Shown here one piece after another: positions 53,408-61,855 of a stretch of DNA of 64,000 nt. This DNA comes from Frondihabitans sp. 762G35 (GTDB lineage: Bacteria > Actinomycetota > Actinomycetes > Actinomycetales > Microbacteriaceae): contig NZ_CP014619.1 of the NCBI RefSeq assembly GCF_002074055.1, forward strand, positions 3,319,002 to 3,383,001. Direction: 5' to 3'. A program made the translations under genes and the position numbers. The notes below the pieces were generated by a model that was not told the DNA's origin, ran no database searches, and was given only the letters and a program-made list of their open reading frames with translations. Position 1 is the first letter of the stretch. Each line of letters opens with the position of its first letter.

Positions 53408-53457
53408 TTGACACGAAACAATGAGTGTGATTGTCTAACGGAACGCCACCTAGTGGC
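53408..53457 (+). promoter_or_regulatory. Candidate promoter and operator of the glycoside operon
   Basis: TTGACA at 53408-53413 and TGTCTA at 53432-53437 form a promoter with 18-bp spacing. Inverted repeats ACAAT-7-ATTGT (53418-53434) and GCCAC-CTA-GTGGC (53445-53457) overlap the spacer and the expected start site, as expected for LacI-type repression. Confidence 0.5.
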
Positions 53458-53483
53458 ATCTCGACGAAGCGACGAAATGGACG

Positions 53484-55976
53484 ATGATGACCGACCAGAT
53501 GGAGACCTCATCGACCCTCGTCGTGCCGCTGGTCGAATGGAGCTTTCGCCGGAGTGGTGAGCGCGATGCGCGTTTGATTCGCCTGCCCCACGACGCGATG
53601 ATTTCCGAAAGGCGCGGCTCAGACGCCCCGGCCGGAGCTGACGGCGGGTGGTTCCACGGTGGGCGGTACGTTTATTCGACGCGGTTCCGAGGCGATGCTA
53701 GTCGGGCAGGGTCCGAGGTGGAGATCCGTTTCGAGGGGGTCCAAGGAGACGCCGAAGTGTTCGTCAATGATCATTTCGTCGGTCGGGTCCGAAGCGGCTA
53801 CAGCGAAGCGTCGCTCACGATCACAGACAAGATCCGCTTCGGTGCTGACAATGACGTTCGGATTGAGGTCGACAATAGCCTCCAGCCCAACAGCCGCTGG
53901 TATTCGGGCTCCGGGCTTTACCGCGGAGTCTCCGTCCACTTTCTGGTAACTTCCCGGTTTGCTGCCGACGGTCTCCGCATCGTCACTCGGGCCCTCGATG
54001 CGAGTCAGGCCCGTGTCGAGGTTGGTTATCAACTTGTGAACGCCAAAGCGGATGACATGGTTGCCGTTGCCCTCTGGGACGCCGATAACCTCATTGCGTC
54101 AGGGACCAAGGGCGCGTATCCCGATGGCGGAACTCTGGACCTGATGGTGCCAAATCCCATCCCTTGGTCCGCGGAGCAGCCTCATCGCTATCGCCTCGTC
54201 GCCACACTCGAGCGTGACGGGGACTCGTTGGACGTCGTCGAGGAGCGAGTGGGCCTGAGGACCATCGCTGTCAACGCGAAGCAGGGTCTCCTCATCAACG
54301 GTCGAACGACCCTGTTGCGTGGAGCGTGCATCCACCATGACAACGGAATTCTTGGCGCGGCCACCCACCGGGGCGCGGATTACCGTCGCGTCCGGATCCT
54401 GAAAGACGCGGGATTCAACGCCATTCGAAGCGCGCATAACCCGATGTCCCGGCAGCTGCTCGAAGCCTGCGACGAACTCGGTATGTACGTCCTCGATGAG
54501 CTGGCCGACTACTGGTTCGTGAGTAAGACGACCCATGACAGGGCTGACGAGTTTCTGGACACCTGGCGTGACGACGCCGCTTCGATGATCTCGAAGGATC
54601 GCAACCACCCCAGCGTGATCATGTACGCGATCGGCAACGAGATCCCTGAGACTGCGACGCCCAAGGGCGCCGACCTCGCCGGTGAGATCACCCGTTTCTT
54701 CCATGACCTCGATCCTGATCGCCCCGTGACCGTCGCTGTCAACATCTTTCTCAATGTCATGGTCTCGTTTGGTGTTTCGCCTTACAAGTCCAACGACAAG
54801 AAGGCGTCGGCGGATGCGGAGAAGACCTCGATGGCGGGGAGCACCGACGCAAACATCATGGTCAATCAAATCGGCCGGATGATGAACGTGGTCAGTCGAC
54901 TCCCGCGAGGCGACAAGGCGACAAAAGACGTCTTTTCCAAAGTCGACATCGCCGGGTACAACTACGGGATCGCCCGCTATGCGCACGACACCCGCGCCTA
55001 TCCTGATCGGGTCATTCTCGGTAGCGAGACCCTCCCCGGAGACGTTGCCCGGGCGTGGCACAGTGTCGAAAAGTACCCTGCGGTCATCGGCGATTTCGTC
55101 TGGGCCGGATGGGAATACCTCGGCGAGGCCGGAGTAGGAGTCTGGGTACCCGGTACGAAAGCCGGCCTTAGTAAGCCCTACCCCTATGTCCTCGCCGGTC
55201 CGGGTTTCTTCGACCTCATCGGTCGCCCCGATACGTCACTGCGCCTCGCCCAAGCCGCCTGGGGGCGGCTCGACGCCCCTGCAATCGCCGTCCGCCCGAT
55301 GGACCGCAGTGGTCAGCCCGTCGTGAAATCAGCCTGGCGCAGTACGGACGCGGTCGAGAGTTGGTCGTGGCGCGGCTGCGAGGGTCGCTTGGCGAGCATC
55401 GAGGTCTACTCGACTGATGATCAGGTCGAATTGTTCTTGAATGGTCGTTCGCTCGGACGGCGCCGCGCCGGCCGCCGGACGGCCTATCTCACGCGATTCA
55501 GGACCCCCTACGAGGCCGGTGAACTTCTTGCCGTCGGCTATCGGGATGGCCGCGCCACCTCCCGCACGACCCTCCGTTCTGCTGAATCCGAACTCACTGT
55601 CCAGATCCGAGCCGAGGACGAATTTTTCCAGGCGGACCCGGACGAAATCTCCTACGTGTCAGTGGAAATCGCCGACAGCAACGGTGTCGTCGAAATGCTC
55701 GCTGACGAAGCCGTCACCCTCGAAGTCGAAGGGCCAGCCGTCCTTATTGGTTTTGGAACAGCCGATCCTGCACCCTCCGAGGGCTTTACCTCCTCGACTC
55801 ACCGCACGTTCCGCGGACGAGCCCTCGCGATCCTTCGCTCCACCGGCGAACCCGGGGAAATCACTATCACGGCTACCTCGTCCTCTCACGGTACGACGGT
55901 TGCCACGCTTAAATCGGACACTCACGCCGCCGGCGCATCGCTTCGCCAGATGCGTTCCGCAGAACAAACCCGCTAA
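53484..55976 (+). CDS. Glycoside hydrolase family 2 enzyme (copy 1)
   Basis: An 830-residue multi-domain glycosidase. Domains in order: jelly-roll sugar-binding (WFHGGRYVYSTRF; SGSGLYRGV), Ig-like, TIM barrel, a DUF4982-type Ig domain (SIEVYSTDDQVELFLNGRSL) and a C-terminal Ig domain. The acid/base is Glu386 in AIGNEIPETA and the probable nucleophile Glu515 in GSETLPG. A segment of about 100 residues between them is atypical. No signal peptide, so it acts in the cytoplasm. Likely beta-galactosidase or beta-glucuronidase; specificity unproven. Confidence 0.92.
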   Translation: MMTDQMETSSTLVVPLVEWSFRRSGERDARLIRLPHDAMISERRGSDAPAGADGGWFHGGRYVYSTRFRGDASRAGSEVEIRFEGVQGDAEVFVNDHFVGRVRSGYSEASLTITDKIRFGADNDVRIEVDNSLQPNSRWYSGSGLYRGVSVHFLVTSRFAADGLRIVTRALDASQARVEVGYQLVNAKADDMVAVALWDADNLIASGTKGAYPDGGTLDLMVPNPIPWSAEQPHRYRLVATLERDGDSLDVVEERVGLRTIAVNAKQGLLINGRTTLLRGACIHHDNGILGAATHRGADYRRVRILKDAGFNAIRSAHNPMSRQLLEACDELGMYVLDELADYWFVSKTTHDRADEFLDTWRDDAASMISKDRNHPSVIMYAIGNEIPETATPKGADLAGEITRFFHDLDPDRPVTVAVNIFLNVMVSFGVSPYKSNDKKASADAEKTSMAGSTDANIMVNQIGRMMNVVSRLPRGDKATKDVFSKVDIAGYNYGIARYAHDTRAYPDRVILGSETLPGDVARAWHSVEKYPAVIGDFVWAGWEYLGEAGVGVWVPGTKAGLSKPYPYVLAGPGFFDLIGRPDTSLRLAQAAWGRLDAPAIAVRPMDRSGQPVVKSAWRSTDAVESWSWRGCEGRLASIEVYSTDDQVELFLNGRSLGRRRAGRRTAYLTRFRTPYEAGELLAVGYRDGRATSRTTLRSAESELTVQIRAEDEFFQADPDEISYVSVEIADSNGVVEMLADEAVTLEVEGPAVLIGFGTADPAPSEGFTSSTHRTFRGRALAILRSTGEPGEITITATSSSHGTTVATLKSDTHAAGASLRQMRSAEQTR

Positions 55977-56008
55977 TCCATCGCAGCACTCGACAACGGA
56001 GTCACATC

Positions 56009-57319
56009 ATGCCCCTACGCCAGCCGGAAACGCCCGGCCTTGCCGCCGATACCGGCGCCGATCTGCACGACGCCCTTGCCAGCGAGAATGAGGTGAAGGA
56101 CGACCTTCCTCTCGTCTCGAAAAAATTCATCCTCGTCTTGACGCTGATGACATTCGCGGGCAACTTCGCGATCTTGAGCCCGACCCTATTCAGTGCCGCC
56201 TACAAAGTGCAGCTCATCGCTCCCGCCCAAAAGGAGTCCGTCCTCGGTCTGGTTGTCGGCCTCGGCGCCGTTGTGACCATCGTCACCTCACCGATCTTCG
56301 GGCTCTTCACCGACCACACGTATCTCCGCTGGGGCAAACGACGCCCATGGATCGCCGTCGGCATCGCCCTCTGCGCAATCGGTGGAATCGGACTCGCTTT
56401 CGCGGCAACGATCCCCGTACTCGTGGTCACTTACATGGTGTACATCGCCGGCACCGCCGCGATAATCAACTCCGTCACTCCCGTGATTGCCGATCAGGTC
56501 CCTGAGTCCCAGCGCGGTAAGATCGGCGCCTTCGCCGGTGTGTCGGCACAGCTCGCCGGCGTTTTCGGCACCCTTGCTGGGAGCGCTCTCACCGGCAACG
56601 TCTTCCTCCTCTTTCTTCTCCCCGTCATTACCGCCGCCGTAATTTTCGCGGTCTATGTCTTCGTCGTCCCCGACGCGCCGGCAGAGCGGAAACCTCGTGA
56701 GCCGCTCTCGAAGCTGGCCCAGAACCTCGTCTTCAACCCCCGCCGCTACCCGAACGTCGGCTGGGTATGGCTGGGCCGGTTCCTGCTCTTTGGCGGCATC
56801 AACTTCTACTCGACCTACCAGCTGTACTTTCTTCTCGATCGCCTCGGTCTCACGCCCGCCGAAGCAGGCCAGCGCCTCGCCTTGGTCGGAGGCCTTGGCA
56901 TCCTCGTTGCCTCGGGCTTTGCCGTCCTCGGTGGAATCTTGTCCGATCGACTGCACCGACGGAAAGTCTTCGTCTACCTCGGCATAGTCCTGGTCGCCGG
57001 CGGTCTCATTCTTGCCGCGTTCGCGCACGACTTCTGGGCCTACGCTCTCGGATCTCTCATCCTTGTCGCCGGAGCGGGCGTGTTCGGTTCCGTCGATCAG
57101 GCTCTCGCCAGCGAAGTTGTCCCGGACCGCTCAGCCTCAGGCCGCTGGATGAGCATCATCGGGACCTCTGGATACGTGCCGACCGCCATCGCACCCCTGT
57201 TCGCCCCACTCATCCTTTCGATCGGCGGTGGCTCGAATTACCTCGCGCTGTTCTTGGTCGGTGCGGCCGTCACCGCCGGAGCCGCCATCACAACGATGCG
57301 CGTCCGCGGCGTCCGATAG
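56009..57319 (+). CDS. MFS sugar permease (SLC45/GPH-like)
   Basis: A 436-residue twelve-helix protein. The loop after TM2 reads FTDHTYLRWGKRRPWI, the signature of glycoside/sucrose permeases related to SLC45 and SUT. The N-terminus is a 40-residue hydrophilic tail. CGGAG stands before the ATG. It lies 32 bases after the GH2 gene and is expected to import the intact glycoside with protons. Confidence 0.9.
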   Translation: MPLRQPETPGLAADTGADLHDALASENEVKDDLPLVSKKFILVLTLMTFAGNFAILSPTLFSAAYKVQLIAPAQKESVLGLVVGLGAVVTIVTSPIFGLFTDHTYLRWGKRRPWIAVGIALCAIGGIGLAFAATIPVLVVTYMVYIAGTAAIINSVTPVIADQVPESQRGKIGAFAGVSAQLAGVFGTLAGSALTGNVFLLFLLPVITAAVIFAVYVFVVPDAPAERKPREPLSKLAQNLVFNPRRYPNVGWVWLGRFLLFGGINFYSTYQLYFLLDRLGLTPAEAGQRLALVGGLGILVASGFAVLGGILSDRLHRRKVFVYLGIVLVAGGLILAAFAHDFWAYALGSLILVAGAGVFGSVDQALASEVVPDRSASGRWMSIIGTSGYVPTAIAPLFAPLILSIGGGSNYLALFLVGAAVTAGAAITTMRVRGVR

Positions 57320-57372
57320 CCACCTCAATTCCACCCGCAGTCAGTAACGCCCACACCGTAGGAGTCAGACGC

Positions 57373-58554
57373 ATGGACCGCACTTTTCCCGCCGAGTTTC
57401 TTTGGGGAGCCTCGACCGCCGCACATCAAGTCGAAGGTAACAATCTCAACAGCGACTGGTGGCTCATTGAGCAGGGTCCCTACGGGCTCGAGCCGAGCGG
57501 CGACGCCGATGACAGTTACCACCGTTACGCGGAGGACATGCGACTACTCGCCGACGCCGGCCTGAATGCGTACCGGTTCAGTATTGAGTGGGCACGAATC
57601 GAACCCTCCCCTGGACGCTTCTCGCGGGCAGAGTTGGCCCATTATCGTTGGATGATCGACACCGCGAAGTCCCTCGGACTCACGCCAGTCGTTACCTTGC
57701 ACCACTTCACCCACCCGCTTTGGTTCGAGAACCAAGGCGGCTGGCTTGGCGAGGGTGCCGTAGAAGCATTCATCCGGTATGTCGAATTTGTCGCCGAGAT
57801 CTTGCACGACGTCCACTGGGTCTGCACGATCAACGAACCCAACATGGTCGCTGTCATGCACGGCATGCGTGCGAAAGCTGCCCGTGGCGAGCAATTCGAT
57901 CCGACTGTCCTCTCCGTGCCAGACGAAGCGATCGGACGCGCGCTCATCCGCGCACACCAAGAAGCCGTCAGTGTCCTTCGCGCAAGAATCGCCGCTCGCG
58001 TCGGCCTGACGATCTCTTCGCAGGCTCAGATCGCAGAACCCGGAGCCGAAGCGAAACTTGAAGAAGTCCGCTACCTCTGGGAGGACATGTATCTCGACGG
58101 ATGCCACGGAGACGATTTCATCGGTATCCAGGCATACGCCACCCAGATGGTCAACGCCGAGGGCCTCGTGCCCCGCACCCCGGGCCCGGACGACACCCTG
58201 GTCGGCATGCCGTACACCCCCGAAGCCATCGAAGTCGCCGTCCGTCATTGCCACGAGGTGCTACCTGAAGTGCCCATCCTCATCACTGAGAACGGCATCG
58301 CAACTGCCGACGACGAACGCAGGATTGCCTATACCCAAAAAGCTCTGACCCACCTTCACGACGCCATCTCCGACGGGGTGGATGTCCGCGGATACCTGCA
58401 CTGGTCGGCGCTCGATAACTACGAGTGGGGCCACTGGACCCCAACCTTCGGCCTGATCGCCGTTGACCGGGAGACCTTTGCTCGCAAGCCGAAGCCGAGC
58501 CTCGCCTGGCTCGGCAGCGTAGCGACAACCCGCACTGTTTCCGAGCCTCACTGA
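57373..58554 (+). CDS. Glycoside hydrolase family 1 beta-glycosidase
   Basis: A 393-residue TIM-barrel enzyme. The acid/base is Glu155 in CTINEPNMV and the nucleophile is Glu306 in ILITENGIATAD; WGASTAAHQVEG at the N-terminus binds the glycone. It is shorter than typical GH1 enzymes (about 440-470), with the loss in the middle barrel loops. The ATG has AGGAG upstream. Cytoplasmic, and expected to remove beta-glucosyl or beta-galactosyl units. Confidence 0.92.
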   Translation: MDRTFPAEFLWGASTAAHQVEGNNLNSDWWLIEQGPYGLEPSGDADDSYHRYAEDMRLLADAGLNAYRFSIEWARIEPSPGRFSRAELAHYRWMIDTAKSLGLTPVVTLHHFTHPLWFENQGGWLGEGAVEAFIRYVEFVAEILHDVHWVCTINEPNMVAVMHGMRAKAARGEQFDPTVLSVPDEAIGRALIRAHQEAVSVLRARIAARVGLTISSQAQIAEPGAEAKLEEVRYLWEDMYLDGCHGDDFIGIQAYATQMVNAEGLVPRTPGPDDTLVGMPYTPEAIEVAVRHCHEVLPEVPILITENGIATADDERRIAYTQKALTHLHDAISDGVDVRGYLHWSALDNYEWGHWTPTFGLIAVDRETFARKPKPSLAWLGSVATTRTVSEPH

Positions 58555-58585
58555 GCCCCTCGTCGCCCCGAGCACCAGGAAGACC

Positions 58586-61021
58586 ATGACCAGTATCGAC
58601 CGAATTCTGAAGATCCTCACACTCGATCAGAAGATCGCGCAGATCCAAGGGCTCGCACCCTACGAACTCATCGCGCAGCCCAAGCCAGGTGAGGCCGTGA
58701 GTCTCGAAGTCGATCTCTCGGCCGGGATCCCGTATGACTTCTCGCGAATCCCCTCGGCTCGACCGGCAGGCATTGGGCACCTCTCCTTGGCGTGGACCCT
58801 CGATGCAGATGCCGGGCGACTTCGAGAGAAGCTCGAGGAGTTCCGGCGCTATGCCGCTGAGGTGAACCCGCTCGGGATCGGGACGCTTATCCACGGCGAG
58901 GCCGTCAACGGCCTTGTCCACGACCAGGCCGATCAATTCCCTACGCCATGGGGGCAGGCGGCAACCTGGGCACCCGAGCTGACAACGCAGGTCGCGGAGC
59001 ACGCCGGTCGGCAAGCTCTCGACTTCGGAATCAGGATGATCTTCTCCCCGGTGCTCGACGTCGCCCGTGACATCAGGTGGGGTCGCATCCACGAGACCTA
59101 CGGCGAAGACCCAGAACTCATCGCCCGAATGGGGATCGCCTTCATCAGAGGCATTCAGGGCAAGGACGGTCGCTCCGGTCTCGTAGCCACGGGGAAACAC
59201 TTCCTGGGGTATGCGTCATCCCTCGGCGGGCTCAACCAAGGCGCCACTCAACTCGGGCGCCGCGAATTGCGAGACGTGTACGCCGAGCCATTCCGCCGCG
59301 CCATTGCCGACGCCGGCCTTCGCGTCGTCATGAACTCCTACAACGACCTCGACGGGGTCCCCGCAGCCGCGAACTCGTGGCTGCTCAATGACCTCCTCCG
59401 AACCGACCTCGGGTTCGACGGTCTCGTCGTGAGCGACTACGACTCGATCAACATGCTCTGGAAAACACAGCGCACTGCCGAGACTCCGGGCGACGCTGCT
59501 GTCCAGGCGCTTTCCGCGGGAGTCGACGTGGAATTGCCCGGAAGCGCCACCACCGCCTGGCTTCGCGAGCAGGTGGAGGCGGGCATGATCGCGGAACGGG
59601 TGATCGACGAGGCCGTTCGGCGTGTCTTGAACCTCAAGGCAGATCTCGGACTCGTCCCCGACGTCCGGCCCCACTCACCGCTCGCCGCGGCCACTCCGGT
59701 CGATCATGCAGCCGCCGCCGCTGTCAGCCAGACAATCGCCGAAAAAGCTCTCACTCTGCTCAGTAACAACGGCATCCTCCCTCTAACGGCAGGACGCGCT
59801 CGAGTAGCCGTGACCGGACCGGCCGCCGACTCGGTCCGAATCCACTTCGGGGCCTACTCGTCGGTGTCTAACGCCGAAATGCCACTGGCGATGGGGCAAA
59901 TCATGGCCGGCGCAATCCCCGGAGTCGAACCGTCCCTCGACGTATTTACCGACCTCTTCCAGGTTCGCCTGCCCGGCATCGACCCGCTCTTCGAAGAGTC
60001 CGCGCGCCGCCTGCACCCGAACACGCCTACCCTCGCCTCGGCTCTCCAGGCTGTCGACTCGACTATCCGACACCTCCCGTACGGAGACTTCGAGGACACA
60101 CCTCTCGATGAAGAAGCCATCTGCTCGTCGTTCACCGAAGTCGACGTCGTCATCGTTGCCGTCGGTGAGCGGACCGGATGGGTTGGTACGCACACAGCGG
60201 GCGAAGGACGCACCACCGCCAACCCCACTCTTCCAGGGAACCAGTCCGCCCTCATTCGTCTCCTGAACCAGCTCGGCAAACGCGTCATCACGGTGCTCGT
60301 GACGGGCCGACCGCTGCTGGTCGAAGAAGCCCATGAGGCCTCGTCCGCAGTGCTTCTCGCTCCGCTCCTCGGCCCGTCCGCGGGACCCGCCATTGCCCGG
60401 GCCGTGTTTGGGCTGGCCGAACCCGCGGGCCGACTTCCGTCCACCTTCCCCCGCTCGCTCGGGCAGATTCCGCTCTTCCACGGGCACCCGACCGGGAGCG
60501 GGTACGACCACCCGACCCTGCGTCGCTTCGGCTACACCGACCTAGACAACAGCAGGCCGCTTTTCGCATTCGGCCACGGCCTCGGCTACACCACGTTCGA
60601 CCTCGATTTCGCGTCGGCTGTCGTGGCGGGAGACACCGTGCACGTCACCGCTCGAGTCAGCAACACGGGCGAGCGGGCGGGAAGCACAGTCGCGCAACTC
60701 TACGGTCGTGACGAGCACGCCACGATCGTCCGCCCGGTGCGACAGCTGCTTGACTTTTCCCGCGTCGCCCTTGAGCCGGGCGGAGTCGCAACCGTGGACT
60801 TCTCGATTCCGTTGGCCCGCCTCGCGTACACGCTGCCGGATGGCCGCCGCGGCGTCGAGCCCGGAGAGCTGACACTCCTTCTCGGTTTTTCCAGCGACCA
60901 CATCACCGCGACACGGACGGTGACCACGGCACCCTGGTACGAACCCTCAATTGCCAATAGTCAAAACACCCAGAGTCCACGGGTCGCTATCCACAAACAC
61001 ACCAAGGAGAACGCATCATGA
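58586..61021 (+). CDS. Glycoside hydrolase family 3 enzyme
   Basis: An 811-residue enzyme with TIM barrel (ATGKHFLGYASS, KHF motif), nucleophile Asp284 in LVVSDYDSI, alpha/beta sandwich (VDVVIVAVGERTGWVG) and C-terminal fibronectin-type III domain (VSNTGERAGSTVAQLYGRD). No signal peptide. Its last codon overlaps the SDR start (ATGA). Probable beta-glucosidase or beta-xylosidase acting on the imported glycoside. Confidence 0.93.
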   Translation: MTSIDRILKILTLDQKIAQIQGLAPYELIAQPKPGEAVSLEVDLSAGIPYDFSRIPSARPAGIGHLSLAWTLDADAGRLREKLEEFRRYAAEVNPLGIGTLIHGEAVNGLVHDQADQFPTPWGQAATWAPELTTQVAEHAGRQALDFGIRMIFSPVLDVARDIRWGRIHETYGEDPELIARMGIAFIRGIQGKDGRSGLVATGKHFLGYASSLGGLNQGATQLGRRELRDVYAEPFRRAIADAGLRVVMNSYNDLDGVPAAANSWLLNDLLRTDLGFDGLVVSDYDSINMLWKTQRTAETPGDAAVQALSAGVDVELPGSATTAWLREQVEAGMIAERVIDEAVRRVLNLKADLGLVPDVRPHSPLAAATPVDHAAAAAVSQTIAEKALTLLSNNGILPLTAGRARVAVTGPAADSVRIHFGAYSSVSNAEMPLAMGQIMAGAIPGVEPSLDVFTDLFQVRLPGIDPLFEESARRLHPNTPTLASALQAVDSTIRHLPYGDFEDTPLDEEAICSSFTEVDVVIVAVGERTGWVGTHTAGEGRTTANPTLPGNQSALIRLLNQLGKRVITVLVTGRPLLVEEAHEASSAVLLAPLLGPSAGPAIARAVFGLAEPAGRLPSTFPRSLGQIPLFHGHPTGSGYDHPTLRRFGYTDLDNSRPLFAFGHGLGYTTFDLDFASAVVAGDTVHVTARVSNTGERAGSTVAQLYGRDEHATIVRPVRQLLDFSRVALEPGGVATVDFSIPLARLAYTLPDGRRGVEPGELTLLLGFSSDHITATRTVTTAPWYEPSIANSQNTQSPRVAIHKHTKENAS

Positions 61022-61848
61022 GACTTGCCGACAGTGTCATCGTCGTTACCGGCGGGGGCAACGGAATTGGTAGGCAAGTTGCCTTGCACCTCCTTCGTCT
61101 CGGTGCTCGAGTTGCCATCGTCGACCTGAACTCCGACGGACTCGAAGAGACGAAGCGGCTTGCAGGTGCCCCCGCAAAGAACCAGATCAGCACCCACGCG
61201 CTGAACGTCACTGACCGCGACGCCGTCGACGCCCTACCTGTTGAGGTCATCGCCCGCCATGGACAGGTCGACGGGGTCATCAACGTCGCCGGCATCATTC
61301 ACCGCTTTGTCCGAGTTGACGAACTATCAATGAACGAGCTTCACCGCATCGTCGATGTCAACTTCTGGGGAACCGTCAACATCAGCCTTGCTTTCCTACC
61401 CCACCTTCGCCAGCGCCCTGAGGCGTCGCTGGTGAATATCTCCAGCCTGTCCGCCCTTCTGCCCTTTGCCGGGCAGACCTTCTACGGGGCGACGAAGGCG
61501 GCGATCAAGCTTTTCAGCGAAGGCCTCTACCAGGAGCTGCGCGACACCGGCGTTCGCGTCACGACGGTGTTTCCCGGAAACATCAGCACGAACATCAGCG
61601 GCAACTCCGGTGTTACGGCCCTGGAAGTCGGTGACCGCAAGGTCCGCGCGACAACCCCGGAAGAGACAGCTCGCAAGATCGTTGCAGGAATGCAGAGCGG
61701 CCGCTTCCGCGTGCTGGTCGGAACCGACGCGATTTTCCTGGACGCACTCAGCCGTGTCTCTCCAAGAGCAACGACAAATTTCATCGCCCGCCAGATGCAA
61801 GGGGTCCTTCCCCGCCGCCTCGTCACTGCCCTCCGCCCCAAGAGCTAG
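61018..61848 (+). CDS. Short-chain dehydrogenase in the glycoside operon
   Basis: A 276-residue classical SDR. TGGGNGIG at residues 11-18, VINVAGIIH, the Ser in NISSLSALLP and the catalytic YGATKAAIKLF are present; a C-terminal extension of about 40 residues (FLDALSRVSPRATTNFIARQ) resembles membrane-associated SDRs. AAGGAG precedes the ATG, which lies inside the GH3 gene. Probable oxidation of a released sugar or aglycone; this is inference from context. Confidence 0.9.
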   Translation: MRLADSVIVVTGGGNGIGRQVALHLLRLGARVAIVDLNSDGLEETKRLAGAPAKNQISTHALNVTDRDAVDALPVEVIARHGQVDGVINVAGIIHRFVRVDELSMNELHRIVDVNFWGTVNISLAFLPHLRQRPEASLVNISSLSALLPFAGQTFYGATKAAIKLFSEGLYQELRDTGVRVTTVFPGNISTNISGNSGVTALEVGDRKVRATTPEETARKIVAGMQSGRFRVLVGTDAIFLDALSRVSPRATTNFIARQMQGVLPRRLVTALRPKS

Positions 61849-61855
61849 AAGAACA

